8,055 nucleotides of DNA from CAYMTN01 sp964393335 (lineage in GTDB: Bacteria; Chloroflexota; Anaerolineae; Aggregatilineales; Aggregatilineaceae): assembly GCA_964393335.1 (NCBI GenBank), contig CAYMTN010000235.1, positions 1 through 8,055 of the forward strand, written 5' to 3'. Numbering within the stretch: position 1 is the stretch's first letter; each line of letters begins with the position of its first letter. The position numbers and the translations under genes are program-made. The notes beneath the pieces are model-generated. The model had not been told where the DNA came from and ran no database searches. It was given only the letters and a program-made list of their open reading frames with translations. Positions 1 through 6,598 of this stretch are shown here, piece by piece.

Positions 1-6
1 CTTTAG

Positions 7-261
7 AAAACCACCTTTTCCTTTACTTGTCAAATCACTGCGGTCAGTCCACTAGGTAATGTTTCCGAGTGGACCGCCGACCGCTACGCAGAATACGGGA
101 CAGATCGGCAGATCGATCCCAAGGGGCCCACGAAAGGCAAATGGTACGTCGTGCGCGGTGGAGATTGGCGCACGAATTGGGCGTATGTATTCACAGCGGC
201 GCGGGACGCGGGAGCGCCAACTGACATCACCGGTTTCCGGATCGTGGTACCTGAACCGTAA
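7..261 (+). pseudogene. C-terminal remnant of an FGE/SUMF1-like domain protein
   Basis: Frame 1 is open from after a TAG (4-6) to a TAA (259-261), with no plausible start codon. From about position 55 it reads like the end of an FGE-sulfatase (SUMF1) domain: LGNVSEWTADRY, then GKWYVVRGGDWRTNWAY, then TGFRIVVPEP before the stop. These match the family's conserved GNVWEW, RGGSW and GFR blocks. The preceding codons (7-54) do not resemble the domain, and the first 50 bases are AT-richer (about 42% GC) than what follows, so the gene was probably cut near position 50 by a rearrangement or insertion. The family includes true formylglycine-generating enzymes and many non-catalytic C-type-lectin-like domains; no cysteine pair is seen here. 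The alternative, that the window edge cuts a live gene, is disfavoured by the in-frame TAG at 4-6 unless there is a frameshift there. Confidence 0.7.
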
Positions 262-404
262 CTTGTTTGAGAGAGGCGGCAGGTTTCCGGCAGGCAGCCA
301 CTGGCTTTTCGCCGCCAGCGATTATCTGACTGGCAGGAGTTGGATGTTCTGGCCGGTGATCTACTTGGGCTTGACGGTCGTAACGATGATGGCTGGAATG
401 CGAG

Positions 405-857
405 TTGGATCAGGGAATTGTGGAACGGAATGCTCGATATACCCTTATCCTGGAGAGCGTGGCCGAGATCAACGCCCGACTGCGAGTTCTCGACGAAGCT
501 GACGCTCGCCCTGAAGCCGTTGTTGACCGCCAAATGGAGCTGTTGGAGTTGTTTGCGACCAGCTCGGAGCCACTCCGGACATTGCCTCCGACCCCGACGG
601 CTGGTTCGCTGGTGCCACGCAGCAACACCTCCGAAGTCCGTTCCTCTGCGGATGACAGCGGCAAAGCGCCAGATCGGTTCGTTGACGGCATGAATGAGTA
701 TTCCAGACAGACGCATCCTGCTTTGTTCAAGGTGATCGACTTGCTAGAACAAGATACCCAGGCACATCAGCTATCTGTGCGGCAGTTGGCCCAGCAGACC
801 GGCGTCAGCAAATCCTGGTTTGCCATTGCGAAACGGCACATCCAGGGGAAAGACACT
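405..857 (+). pseudogene. Helix-turn-helix protein fragment, 3' end lost
   Basis: About 150 codons from a TTG at 405; the frame is closed upstream by TGA at 387-389. The first 55 residues are charged and likely helical (ESVAEINARLRVLDEADARP, then QMELLELFATSSE). Residues ~56-95 are a low-complexity Pro/Ser/Thr linker. Residues ~105-147 end in a helix-turn-helix: LSVRQLAQQTGVSKSWFAIA at 123-142. After about residue 148 the translation turns into Cys/Arg-rich sequence that looks non-coding, although the frame stays open into the Uma2 gene. I do not recognise the family; a DNA-binding protein of a plasmid or integrated element is one possibility (inference). No clear ribosome binding site precedes the TTG. 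Frame 1 just upstream (about 325-440) is also open with protein-like sequence, so a frameshift around 400-440 may have removed the true N-terminus. Confidence 0.45.
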
Positions 858-1066
858 GTCGACTGGACAGGTAGAGGACAGGGTAGCTTAGCTTTTTGTC
901 TCTGCAGATGCGGAACCCGGATTCATGGTGCGATGACTCGTCTCTTCGTCCCCAGGACTATTCCAGATGTGATTTGCTCGTTATGGCTCCGTTTCCAAAC
1001 AGGAAAATATGAGCGGCGCAGCGGGAATCCTGTCCACTGCCTCAGCCTCTTTTTGTCGGTTGATGT

Positions 1067-1072
1067 TACAAT
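1067..1072 (+). promoter_or_regulatory. Possible -10 box for Uma2 gene
   Basis: TACAAT preceded by TGT lies 31 bases before the Uma2 start and 19 bases before its ribosome binding site. No good -35 hexamer sits at the right distance, so the call is weak. A promoter here would fit the view that the preceding ~200 bases are non-coding. Confidence 0.3.
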
Positions 1073-1103
1073 AAGTGTACAGAGATGTGCAGGAGATAGG
1101 GTG

Positions 1104-1757
1104 ATGGCAGCGGTTCTGACAATCGAGGCGGCAACTACACTTCCGTCCGGACAGATCGTGGCAGTTAACGTCTCTGCCGACGAGTATATGGACCAGTATG
1201 CTGAGACTCATCACGAATGGGCGGAAGGAGTCGTGATCAAGATGACGCCTGTGTCGTTAGGCCATGATGCCTTGACCAGCTATCTACGCATGCTGCTCGC
1301 GGCCTATTTCGAGCTGAAGCCCATCGGCAGGGTGATCGGCGAGCCGTTCGTGATGCAATTGGAGACAATCCAGCGGTTCCGCGAGCCCGACTTACAGGTG
1401 ATCCTCAACTCGAACCCTGGCACATTGACCGACAATGCCATGATTGGTCCAGCCGACATCTGTATTGAAGTTGTCTCCCCCGAAAGTGTGTCGCGAGATT
1501 ACGGCGACAAGTTCGCAGAGTATGAAAAAGCAGGTGTGCGTGAATATTGGATCATCGATCCGGTGCGCCAGCGCGCGCAGTTCAACCGGCTTGACGACAC
1601 TGGCGTGTATGCCGCTGTCTCACCCGACGATTCCGGTCAGTATCACACCCCGCTGCTGCCCAAGCTGACACTGCATATACCGACCCTGTGGCAGGAGAAG
1701 CTGCCGGGACTGTTCGCGGTTGGGCAGGCAGTGCAGACGATGCTCAATGCGGATTAA
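1104..1757 (+). CDS. Uma2 family (DUF820) nuclease-fold protein
   Basis: A 217-residue protein of the usual Uma2 length. The ATG at 1104 is preceded by AGGAG at 1091-1095 with 8-base spacing, which is why it is preferred over the in-frame TTG at 405. The family core is clear: EWAEGVVIKMTPVSLGHD at 38-55, REPDLQVI at 93-100, ICIEVVSPESVSRDYGDK at 119-136, then YEKAGVREYWIIDP at 140-153. Asp96, Glu122 and Lys136 are candidate metal-binding/catalytic residues of this PD-(D/E)XK-like fold. Uma2 proteins are restriction-endonuclease-like, abundant in Cyanobacteria and Chloroflexota, and of poorly known biological role; the substrate cannot be read from sequence. A DUF2283 gene begins 18 bases after the stop, so the two are probably one transcript. 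Confidence 0.9.
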   Translation: MAAVLTIEAATTLPSGQIVAVNVSADEYMDQYAETHHEWAEGVVIKMTPVSLGHDALTSYLRMLLAAYFELKPIGRVIGEPFVMQLETIQRFREPDLQVILNSNPGTLTDNAMIGPADICIEVVSPESVSRDYGDKFAEYEKAGVREYWIIDPVRQRAQFNRLDDTGVYAAVSPDDSGQYHTPLLPKLTLHIPTLWQEKLPGLFAVGQAVQTMLNAD

Positions 1758-1775
1758 AAATATTGTCCATGCCCA

Positions 1776-1991
1776 TTGCCGCGATTACCGCGGCTGCTGC
1801 CGAAGGTCAAGCAGGCACCGCAGGGCAACATCTGGCTGTCGTACGATGCTGGCGCGGACGTGCTCTACGTCAATTTCCAGCAGCCCAGCCAGGCCGCTGA
1901 CAGCGACATGACCGACGACGACATCATCGTCCGCTACGATGAAGATGGTGAGATCGTCGGCTTCACCATTCTGCGCGCCAGCCAGCGTTAG
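1776..1991 (+). CDS. DUF2283 domain-containing small protein
   Basis: A 71-residue protein. TTG at 1776 is the only plausible start: the frame is stopped by TAA at 1755-1757 (the Uma2 stop triplet) and has no ATG before the conserved region. There is no clear Shine-Dalgarno sequence, so translation may be coupled to the Uma2 gene 18 bases upstream. The DUF2283 signature is complete: IWLSYDAGADVLYVNF at residues 19-34, then DDDIIVRYDEDGEIVGFTIL at 47-66, ending in an ASQR tail. DUF2283 proteins are small and of unknown biochemical role. Proteins of this type often sit next to small toxin-like or nuclease-like genes, which suggests, without proof, a partner or regulatory role for the upstream Uma2 protein. 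Confidence 0.85.
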   Translation: MPRLPRLLPKVKQAPQGNIWLSYDAGADVLYVNFQQPSQAADSDMTDDDIIVRYDEDGEIVGFTILRASQR

Positions 1992-2107
1992 TCCTCAGTC
2001 TGTTTGATCCACCCACCGAGCAGTCGCCCGACTTCTGCCACCATCGCGCTGACATGCCGGTACTGCCCATCATTCAACCATTTCCACCGATGCGTTAGCC
2101 GCAGGCT
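1988..2107 (-). pseudogene. Possible C-terminal remnant of a four-helix-bundle protein
   Basis: On the minus strand a stop-to-stop stretch of 39 codons reads RWKWLNDGQYRHVSAMVAEV followed by GRLLGGWIKQTED and TAA (1990-1988). The V-GRLLGGWI pattern resembles the last helix of four-helix-bundle (S23-type) proteins, which typically end in a helix like EVGRMLGGMI. A TGA lies directly upstream in frame and no start codon with a ribosome binding site is seen, so only a tail survives. Its stop overlaps that of the DUF2283 gene in convergent orientation. The match is by eye on a short segment and may be chance. Confidence 0.35.
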
Positions 2108-2113
2108 TCAATC

Positions 2114-2142
2114 TTTCGCCTGAGAGGTGTCGCTGCTACACT
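2114..2142 (+). promoter_or_regulatory. Candidate promoter of amidohydrolase gene
   Basis: TTTCGC (2114-2119), a 17-base spacer and TACACT (2137-2142) lie 75 bases before the amidohydrolase ATG. The match to sigma-70-type boxes is partial. The position fits, since the preceding gene ends at 1991 and the stretch between is non-coding or minus-strand remnant. Confidence 0.3.
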
Positions 2143-2217
2143 GTGGAACTGGGCTGGCGGGTGCCGTCAGCGCCGCGCCCACCGATCAGCGACTCTGGCT
2201 CGAAAGGAATAACCATC

Positions 2218-3291
2218 ATGACTCCATCCACCTCACCCGATCTCTCCCTGCGCGACTTCCGACCACGTCCGGCCCTCGTCACCAAAACCACGCGCATCGA
2301 CCACCCGCGCTTTCCGGTCATCGACGCGCACAATCATCTGGCGGAACCATTCGGCGGCGGCTGGGACCAACGCCCGGCGGAGGAACTACTCGAGCTGCTG
2401 GACGCGGCGGATATGTGGATGTTTGTGGACCTCGACGGCGGCTGGGGCGAAGACCTGTTGCATCGTCATCTGGACCAATTCAAGGCCGTTGCGCCGGAGC
2501 GGTTCGCTATCTTCGGCGGCGTGAATTGGGCAGCCTGGCCCGACCACGGGGATCGGTTTGGGGAGTGGGCGGCAGAGCGGCTGCGCGCCCAGGTTGCGCG
2601 CGGCGCTCAAGGCCTGAAAATCTGGAAGCCGTTTGGCCTGCAGGTACACGATCACAGGGGGACGCTGGTCGCGGTAGACGATGAGCGCCTCGATCCTCTC
2701 TGGGCAGCGGCAGGCGAGATGGGGCTGCCGGTTGTGGTCCACGTGGCAGACCCGGTCGCGTTTTTCGATCCACTCGATGTCACCAACGAGCGCTGGGAAG
2801 AACTCCACGCCCACCCAGATTGGCAGTTCCCTAGCCCTCCCTTCCCGCCGTTTCTGGACATCCTGAATGCCTTTGCGCGGCTGGTGATGCGCCACCCGGC
2901 AACCACGTTCATTGGCGCGCATGTCGGCTGTTACGCGGAGAATCTCGGCTGGGTGAGTAACTTGCTGGATCGCTGCCCGAACTTCTTCGTGGACATCAGT
3001 GCTCGCCTGGGGGAGATCGGACGCCAACCCTACAGCGCGCGCCGCTTCTTCCTGCGCTACGCGGACCGCATCCTGTTCGGTACGGATGAGGCTCCCAACC
3101 TGGACGTGTATCGTCTGTACTACCGCTTCCTCGAGTCCGATGACGAATCGTTTGATTACGGCGTGGGGGACGTGCCAACCCAGGGGCGCTGGCAGGTGCA
3201 CGGGCTGTTCCTGCCGCCAGATGTGCTGGCGAAGGTGTATCATGACAATGCGGCGCGTGTCATGTTCCACGCTCCCGCTACGCCGGGGTGA
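2218..3291 (+). CDS. Amidohydrolase_2 family metal-dependent hydrolase
   Basis: A 357-residue TIM-barrel hydrolase of normal family length. The ATG at 2218 has AAAGGA at 2203-2208 (9-base spacing), so it is preferred over the in-frame extension to 2143. Metal-site residues are in the expected order: the HxH of VIDAHNHLAEP (His38, His40), His175 in PVVVHVADP, His235 in FIGAHVG and Asp290 in ILFGTDEAP. This set is typical of the amidohydrolase_2 branch (Pfam PF04909), which includes decarboxylases and lactone or amide hydrolases, usually cytoplasmic. GLKIWKPFGL (132-141) resembles the conserved lysine-containing strand of these proteins. The substrate cannot be told. No signal peptide is visible. 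The gene stands alone, converging on the STAND gene with a 127-base gap, and no pathway partner is nearby. Confidence 0.9.
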   Translation: MTPSTSPDLSLRDFRPRPALVTKTTRIDHPRFPVIDAHNHLAEPFGGGWDQRPAEELLELLDAADMWMFVDLDGGWGEDLLHRHLDQFKAVAPERFAIFGGVNWAAWPDHGDRFGEWAAERLRAQVARGAQGLKIWKPFGLQVHDHRGTLVAVDDERLDPLWAAAGEMGLPVVVHVADPVAFFDPLDVTNERWEELHAHPDWQFPSPPFPPFLDILNAFARLVMRHPATTFIGAHVGCYAENLGWVSNLLDRCPNFFVDISARLGEIGRQPYSARRFFLRYADRILFGTDEAPNLDVYRLYYRFLESDDESFDYGVGDVPTQGRWQVHGLFLPPDVLAKVYHDNAARVMFHAPATPG

Positions 3292-3363
3292 GGTGAACCA
3301 AACCCGAAGTGCGAAACGGTCCCTCACAAAGGTGCTGCAAGGACGAGCAAGAGCACAGGGGCT

Positions 3364-3391
3364 GGCGCTACGCGCCTGCTGCTGCGCAGCA
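3364..3391. repeat. Two GC-rich hairpin/palindrome motifs between convergent genes
   Basis: GGCGC-TAC-GCGCC (3364-3376) can form a 5-bp stem with a 3-base loop, and TGCTGCGCAGCA (3380-3391) is a perfect 12-bp palindrome. They lie between the stops of the amidohydrolase (3291) and the STAND gene (3419). Neither is followed by a T-run, so they are poor intrinsic terminators. They sit 28 bases beyond the STAND stop, close to its possible DGR variable region. Confidence 0.55.
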
Positions 3392-3418
3392 CCGCCCCGA
3401 TCAGAGATCAGAAGAACC

Positions 3419-6385
3419 TTATAGAGCTGGGGGACGCGAAACAACCACCCGAAAACCGATAAGGTTGAACCTGCCGTTTGGATCGCGCCTGAGGCGATAC
3501 GCAGCCCGCGCGTAGTACAGATTGTCGTACCACGAGCCGCCGCGCACCACACGCCGCGCGTCACCAGCGGTCCCCACGTTGGCCGGTTCGTCGTACTCGT
3601 TCAGGCACCATTCCAACACGTTACCAGACATGTCCAGCGCGCGCACCGGTGCTTCTCCATGCAGGTACATACCCACTGCGGTTGTCCGGCCCAGGCCGCT
3701 CTCGGTGGCGTTGGCCCGCCTGCCATCCCAGTCCGGCCCCCAGGGATATTCATTGGCCGGATCGCCACCTGTTGCCGCGTGCTGCCATTCCCATTCCGCG
3801 GGCAGGCGGATTTGCCATGGCACCGTGTCCTCCTGTGTCCTGCCCAACAAGCGCCCCAGTCCGCCGCGCGGGGCAGCGGGCATGGTAAGCGCGCCAGTGT
3901 CCGGCCAGACTTCAGCAGGCAGTTTGGCATTCAGCCACCGGCAAAAGGCAACTGCTTGATACCAACTCACCGTCTCGCGGGGGTGGTTGGCAAACTTGAA
4001 ACGCTGCTCTCCCGTTTTCTGCCTGCAATATTGCTTGATCAACCCTTCCCACCACTCGTCACGCTCGAAGCCATCGGGATCACCCAGAAACGCCTGGAAT
4101 TGCACAAACGTGATCGGGTACTTGGCGATGTAAAACGGCTGGACGGTGAAGGTGCCCGCGTCTTCTTCCAGCGTCACCGTTCCGCCTGGCACGGGACACC
4201 AGACAATGTCGGGCAATCCGTCGGGCCGCAGTCCTACACCGGGGCGCGGATCACCAATCGCGCACAGCCGTTCGCCGATGACGCTGCGCCGGGCGTGCGG
4301 TGTGTCGATGTCGTCCAGTTCGCGCAGCAAGCGGTCCTGTTCTGGCTCCGTGAACGCTGCCACCAATGGGTCCTCGACAGTCACGTCCAGCCGGTTCAGT
4401 GCCGCATGATACTCGGCCAGTTCTTCGGCGTTTGGCAGGAGAAAGTCGTGTCCCCCGCGCCGCTCCCATTCGCGGGCATCCCGCTCGAAACGGCGCACCA
4501 GCCGCAGATCGTCTTGCGTGGCTTCGATCCAGTTCGCCAGCCGGTCCCAACTGCGCAGCAGCGCTTCGTGCGCGACTTCGACTTCGGCGGTGTAGTCATC
4601 GTCGCCGGATGTCACCAGCAGGCGCACCGCTTGAGATACAAAGTAGTCGATCAACTGCTCCGCACCATCGATATCTAGCAACCGGGCTTTGGCAGCGCGC
4701 CGCCGGGTCGCTGTGCCACGTTCGTCCACTTCCACCAGGGCATGAAAAACGCGATGCAGCGTGCGTTCGTTGGTTTCTTCCTCACCGGGCAGGCTGTTGA
4801 AAGCGTTCTCTGCCCGCGTTCCTATCGCGCGTGCCACGCCGCCGAGGTCTTCATACACCGCATGCGAGAGCACGCAGTCACCGTCGCGTGTGCAAGCCTG
4901 ATACAACTCGTCCAACGTGTAGGCCATCAATGCCAGCGCGCCGGGTTCGTCACCGGTGTCCGCCAGAATGCGTTCTGGCAGTTCGTCCTCGAAGGTGAGT
5001 CCGGCGCGGGCGGCAGGCCGCGTGATCATCTCGTACAGTGCGATCTGGTTCGGCACGCCGAGGGGGAATGATCCGGCCCGCAGCAGCTCTTCCAGCGCTT
5101 TGTATTTCAGGCAGGCGTGGTAGAAGTCGGCGCGCATGGTCACCACGGCACGCATGCACGTTGATGCCGCCACTGCTGCCAGCAAGTCCACAAACGACGC
5201 GCCCAACCCCTCATCGGCGACGGTGAACAACTCCTCGAACTGGTCGATGAACAGCAGCACCTCTGCCCAGGAAGGTTTCCCCGCCAACGCTGCCACGCAG
5301 GTGTCGATGAGCGTAACGGGATCATCCTTCAGTGCCGCGACGAATTCATCCTTGAGCCGTTTGGCTTCAAGCGGGCTGGGAACCAGCTCCGGGAACGTCT
5401 GTACCAGCGCGTCTGCCAACGCCCGGAATGGGTCGCCCTCAGCGTCGCCGGGCGTAAACGCCACAACCTGCCAGTCTTTGCTGCCCACGTGCTCGCCGGA
5501 GATAGCATTTTCACGCAGGCGCGGGATCAGACCTGCACCGACCAGCGACGATTTGCCCGATCCACTTGCGCCAACGACGGCCACGAAGCGGCTGTCACGT
5601 ACGTTCTCAACCAGCGCGTCGGTTTCGCGCCCTCGTCCGAAGAAGATGGGCGCATCGTCGGGTGTGAAGGCGCGCAGTCCGGGGAAGGGCGAGCCCTTCC
5701 AGAGCGGTGGCTCTATGACAGCAGGCACAGGGAGCGTTGTTGGCATTGCCTGGAGGCGTCCGGCCAATTCGCGCATGTGGTGCTCGAACTGCTCACGGAA
5801 GTCGTCGGGTGTGGCGTAGGGATTATAGCTGTGCCGGATCGACCCGTCAGGGTTACTGAAGGACTTGAAGAACGCCTCGACGTGCTGCCATTGTTCGAGT
5901 TTGGCGGCAAAGTCGATTGCAGATGGATCGAGCAGCACCTTTTCCGTCCGGCGGTAGACAAGCACGTGTGGCATTCCAACCAACTTGGCGGCCTGCATCC
6001 CATCGACGTATTCCCACTCAGTTCCGGAGAGATAGCGCCAGTCGGCCCACTTTGTGCCTGTCGGGTAGCGGTACACTTCCGGCTTGACTTCGCTTTCGGC
6101 CAGCGGCGTCCCCATCCGCGACCAGAAGATCACGACCACGATGTCGCACTCCGATGGTCGTGCTAACCCCTCGGTGATGGCTTCTTGGGGCGTCTTGCTG
6201 GCGATCATGGCTGTGCCCGCACCTTTTTTGTCCCACGCGATCACCTCGATGGTGATCTTGCCGCGCAGCAGCGGATCGTAGGGAAGCTGGTCGAGCACGT
6301 CTATAGCGACTTTTCGCTCGTTGGGCAGGTCGCCGGGCGAGGAGAGGAAGACTCGGATGTGGCGAGGGCTGGCGTCGCGGCTCAT
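3419..6385 (-). CDS. DUF4062 - nSTAND1 NTPase - FGE/SUMF1-like fusion protein
   Basis: A 988-residue multidomain protein. The ATG at 6385-6383 has AGGAG at 6399-6395 (9-base spacing); an in-frame extension to 6535 lacks conserved sequence. Residues ~8-210 are DUF4062: HIRVFLSSPGDLPNERK (9-25), ECDIVVVIFWSRMGTP (79-94), VGMPHVLVYRR (136-146). Residues ~230-660 are an nSTAND1-type P-loop NTPase: PFPGLRAF and FFGRGRE (248-254), Walker A GASGSGKSS with Lys278, Walker B VLLFIDQFEEL (376-386), and the late motif VAHEALLRSWDRLANWIE (604-621). Linker GDPRPGVGLRPDGLPDI leads to an FGE-like domain (~725-986): WCPVPGG, SWYQAVAFCRWLN, IRLPAEWEWQHA, GNVLEWC, VVRGGSW, IGFRVVV. STAND proteins are signal-activated, oligomerising ATPases, often in anti-phage or self/non-self conflict. 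Here the FGE-like end would plausibly be the sensor and DUF4062 an effector or adaptor (inference). No signal peptide or membrane segment is seen, so it is probably cytoplasmic. The C-terminal loop may be DGR-diversified. Confidence 0.92.
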   Translation of the reverse strand: MSRDASPRHIRVFLSSPGDLPNERKVAIDVLDQLPYDPLLRGKITIEVIAWDKKGAGTAMIASKTPQEAITEGLARPSECDIVVVIFWSRMGTPLAESEVKPEVYRYPTGTKWADWRYLSGTEWEYVDGMQAAKLVGMPHVLVYRRTEKVLLDPSAIDFAAKLEQWQHVEAFFKSFSNPDGSIRHSYNPYATPDDFREQFEHHMRELAGRLQAMPTTLPVPAVIEPPLWKGSPFPGLRAFTPDDAPIFFGRGRETDALVENVRDSRFVAVVGASGSGKSSLVGAGLIPRLRENAISGEHVGSKDWQVVAFTPGDAEGDPFRALADALVQTFPELVPSPLEAKRLKDEFVAALKDDPVTLIDTCVAALAGKPSWAEVLLFIDQFEELFTVADEGLGASFVDLLAAVAASTCMRAVVTMRADFYHACLKYKALEELLRAGSFPLGVPNQIALYEMITRPAARAGLTFEDELPERILADTGDEPGALALMAYTLDELYQACTRDGDCVLSHAVYEDLGGVARAIGTRAENAFNSLPGEEETNERTLHRVFHALVEVDERGTATRRRAAKARLLDIDGAEQLIDYFVSQAVRLLVTSGDDDYTAEVEVAHEALLRSWDRLANWIEATQDDLRLVRRFERDAREWERRGGHDFLLPNAEELAEYHAALNRLDVTVEDPLVAAFTEPEQDRLLRELDDIDTPHARRSVIGERLCAIGDPRPGVGLRPDGLPDIVWCPVPGGTVTLEEDAGTFTVQPFYIAKYPITFVQFQAFLGDPDGFERDEWWEGLIKQYCRQKTGEQRFKFANHPRETVSWYQAVAFCRWLNAKLPAEVWPDTGALTMPAAPRGGLGRLLGRTQEDTVPWQIRLPAEWEWQHAATGGDPANEYPWGPDWDGRRANATESGLGRTTAVGMYLHGEAPVRALDMSGNVLEWCLNEYDEPANVGTAGDARRVVRGGSWYDNLYYARAAYRLRRDPNGRFNLIGFRVVVSRPPAL
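3449..3532 (-). other. Possible DGR variable region in FGE-like C-terminus
   Basis: Codons 952-979 of the STAND-FGE gene (Trp952 to Arg979). Of the 23 codons between Trp952 and Ile976, 16 end in C or T, including TAC, GAC, TAC, TAC, TAT, CTC, CGC, GAT, GGC, TTC and CTT. This is what adenine mutagenesis of AAC/AAT template codons produces. The other codons (GCG, CGG, GCG, AGG, CCA, AGG) are those expected to stay constant. The segment lies between RGGSW and IGFR, where DGR target proteins with this fold carry their variable residues. No template repeat or reverse transcriptase is in the window, so this remains an inference. Confidence 0.45.
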
Positions 6386-6434
6386 GGGCAATTGCTCCTG
6401 GCGGGTAATATCAAGTAGGTTGCGCGCAGACACC

Positions 6435-6463
6435 AGTATAGCAACAACGATCCTGTGACGGAA
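6435..6463 (-). promoter_or_regulatory. Candidate promoter of STAND gene
   Basis: On the minus strand TTCCGT (6463-6458), a 17-base spacer and TATACT (6440-6435) stand about 50 bases before the ATG at 6385. The -10 box is good and the -35 box partial. The only other minus-strand gene upstream ends at 6725 and has a terminator-like structure after it, so the STAND gene likely has its own promoter. Confidence 0.4.
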
Positions 6464-6546
6464 ATTGTCGGCGATGACGTTACTGTGGGGTGTGGGGAGT
6501 AATTGCTCGGAGCGGCTACCGAAACGCCATATCACCGTTGAAATTG

Positions 6547-6598
6547 ACCGAAAATAGCCTCTGATTATCTATGGAAATCAGAGGCAAACTCATTCGGT
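6547..6598 (-). terminator. Nested inverted repeat, probable terminator of DUF2726 gene
   Basis: A perfect 10-bp stem, GCCTCTGATT (6557-6566) and AATCAGAGGC (6576-6585), encloses a 9-base loop. It is flanked by outer arms ACCGAA (6547-6552) and TTCGGT (6593-6598). Read on the minus strand, the main stem is followed by TATTTTC, a short T-rich tract, which fits termination of transcripts from the DUF2726 gene ending at 6725. The T-tract is short, so the site could instead be a cruciform or a mobile-element remnant. Confidence 0.55.

Noticed and set aside
84..716. Minus-strand 210-codon frame over the FGE and HTH remnants
   Set aside because: The plus strand has clear FGE blocks and an HTH; the minus translation is Arg/Ser-rich without motifs.
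405..1757. Single 450-residue HTH-Uma2 fusion protein
   Set aside because: Residues ~150-233 look non-coding, and the Uma2 part has its own ATG with AGGAG at good spacing.
2143..2217. Upstream extension of the amidohydrolase
   Set aside because: Pro/Ser-rich translation of the likely promoter and leader region; the ATG at 2218 has AAAGGA at the right distance.
2386..3564. Long minus-strand frame opposite the amidohydrolase
   Set aside because: Low-complexity Arg/Pro/Gln-rich translation, no domain, and fully antisense to a gene with intact catalytic motifs; a GC-driven shadow.
3659..4678. Plus-strand frame of 339 codons opposite the STAND gene
   Set aside because: Antisense to the conserved FGE and NTPase region, no recognisable domain, no start signals.
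6386..6535. Longer N-terminus for the STAND gene (start at 6535)
   Set aside because: No family similarity in those 50 residues, and the ATG at 6385 has a good ribosome binding site directly before the DUF4062 motif. The stretch holds the likely promoter.
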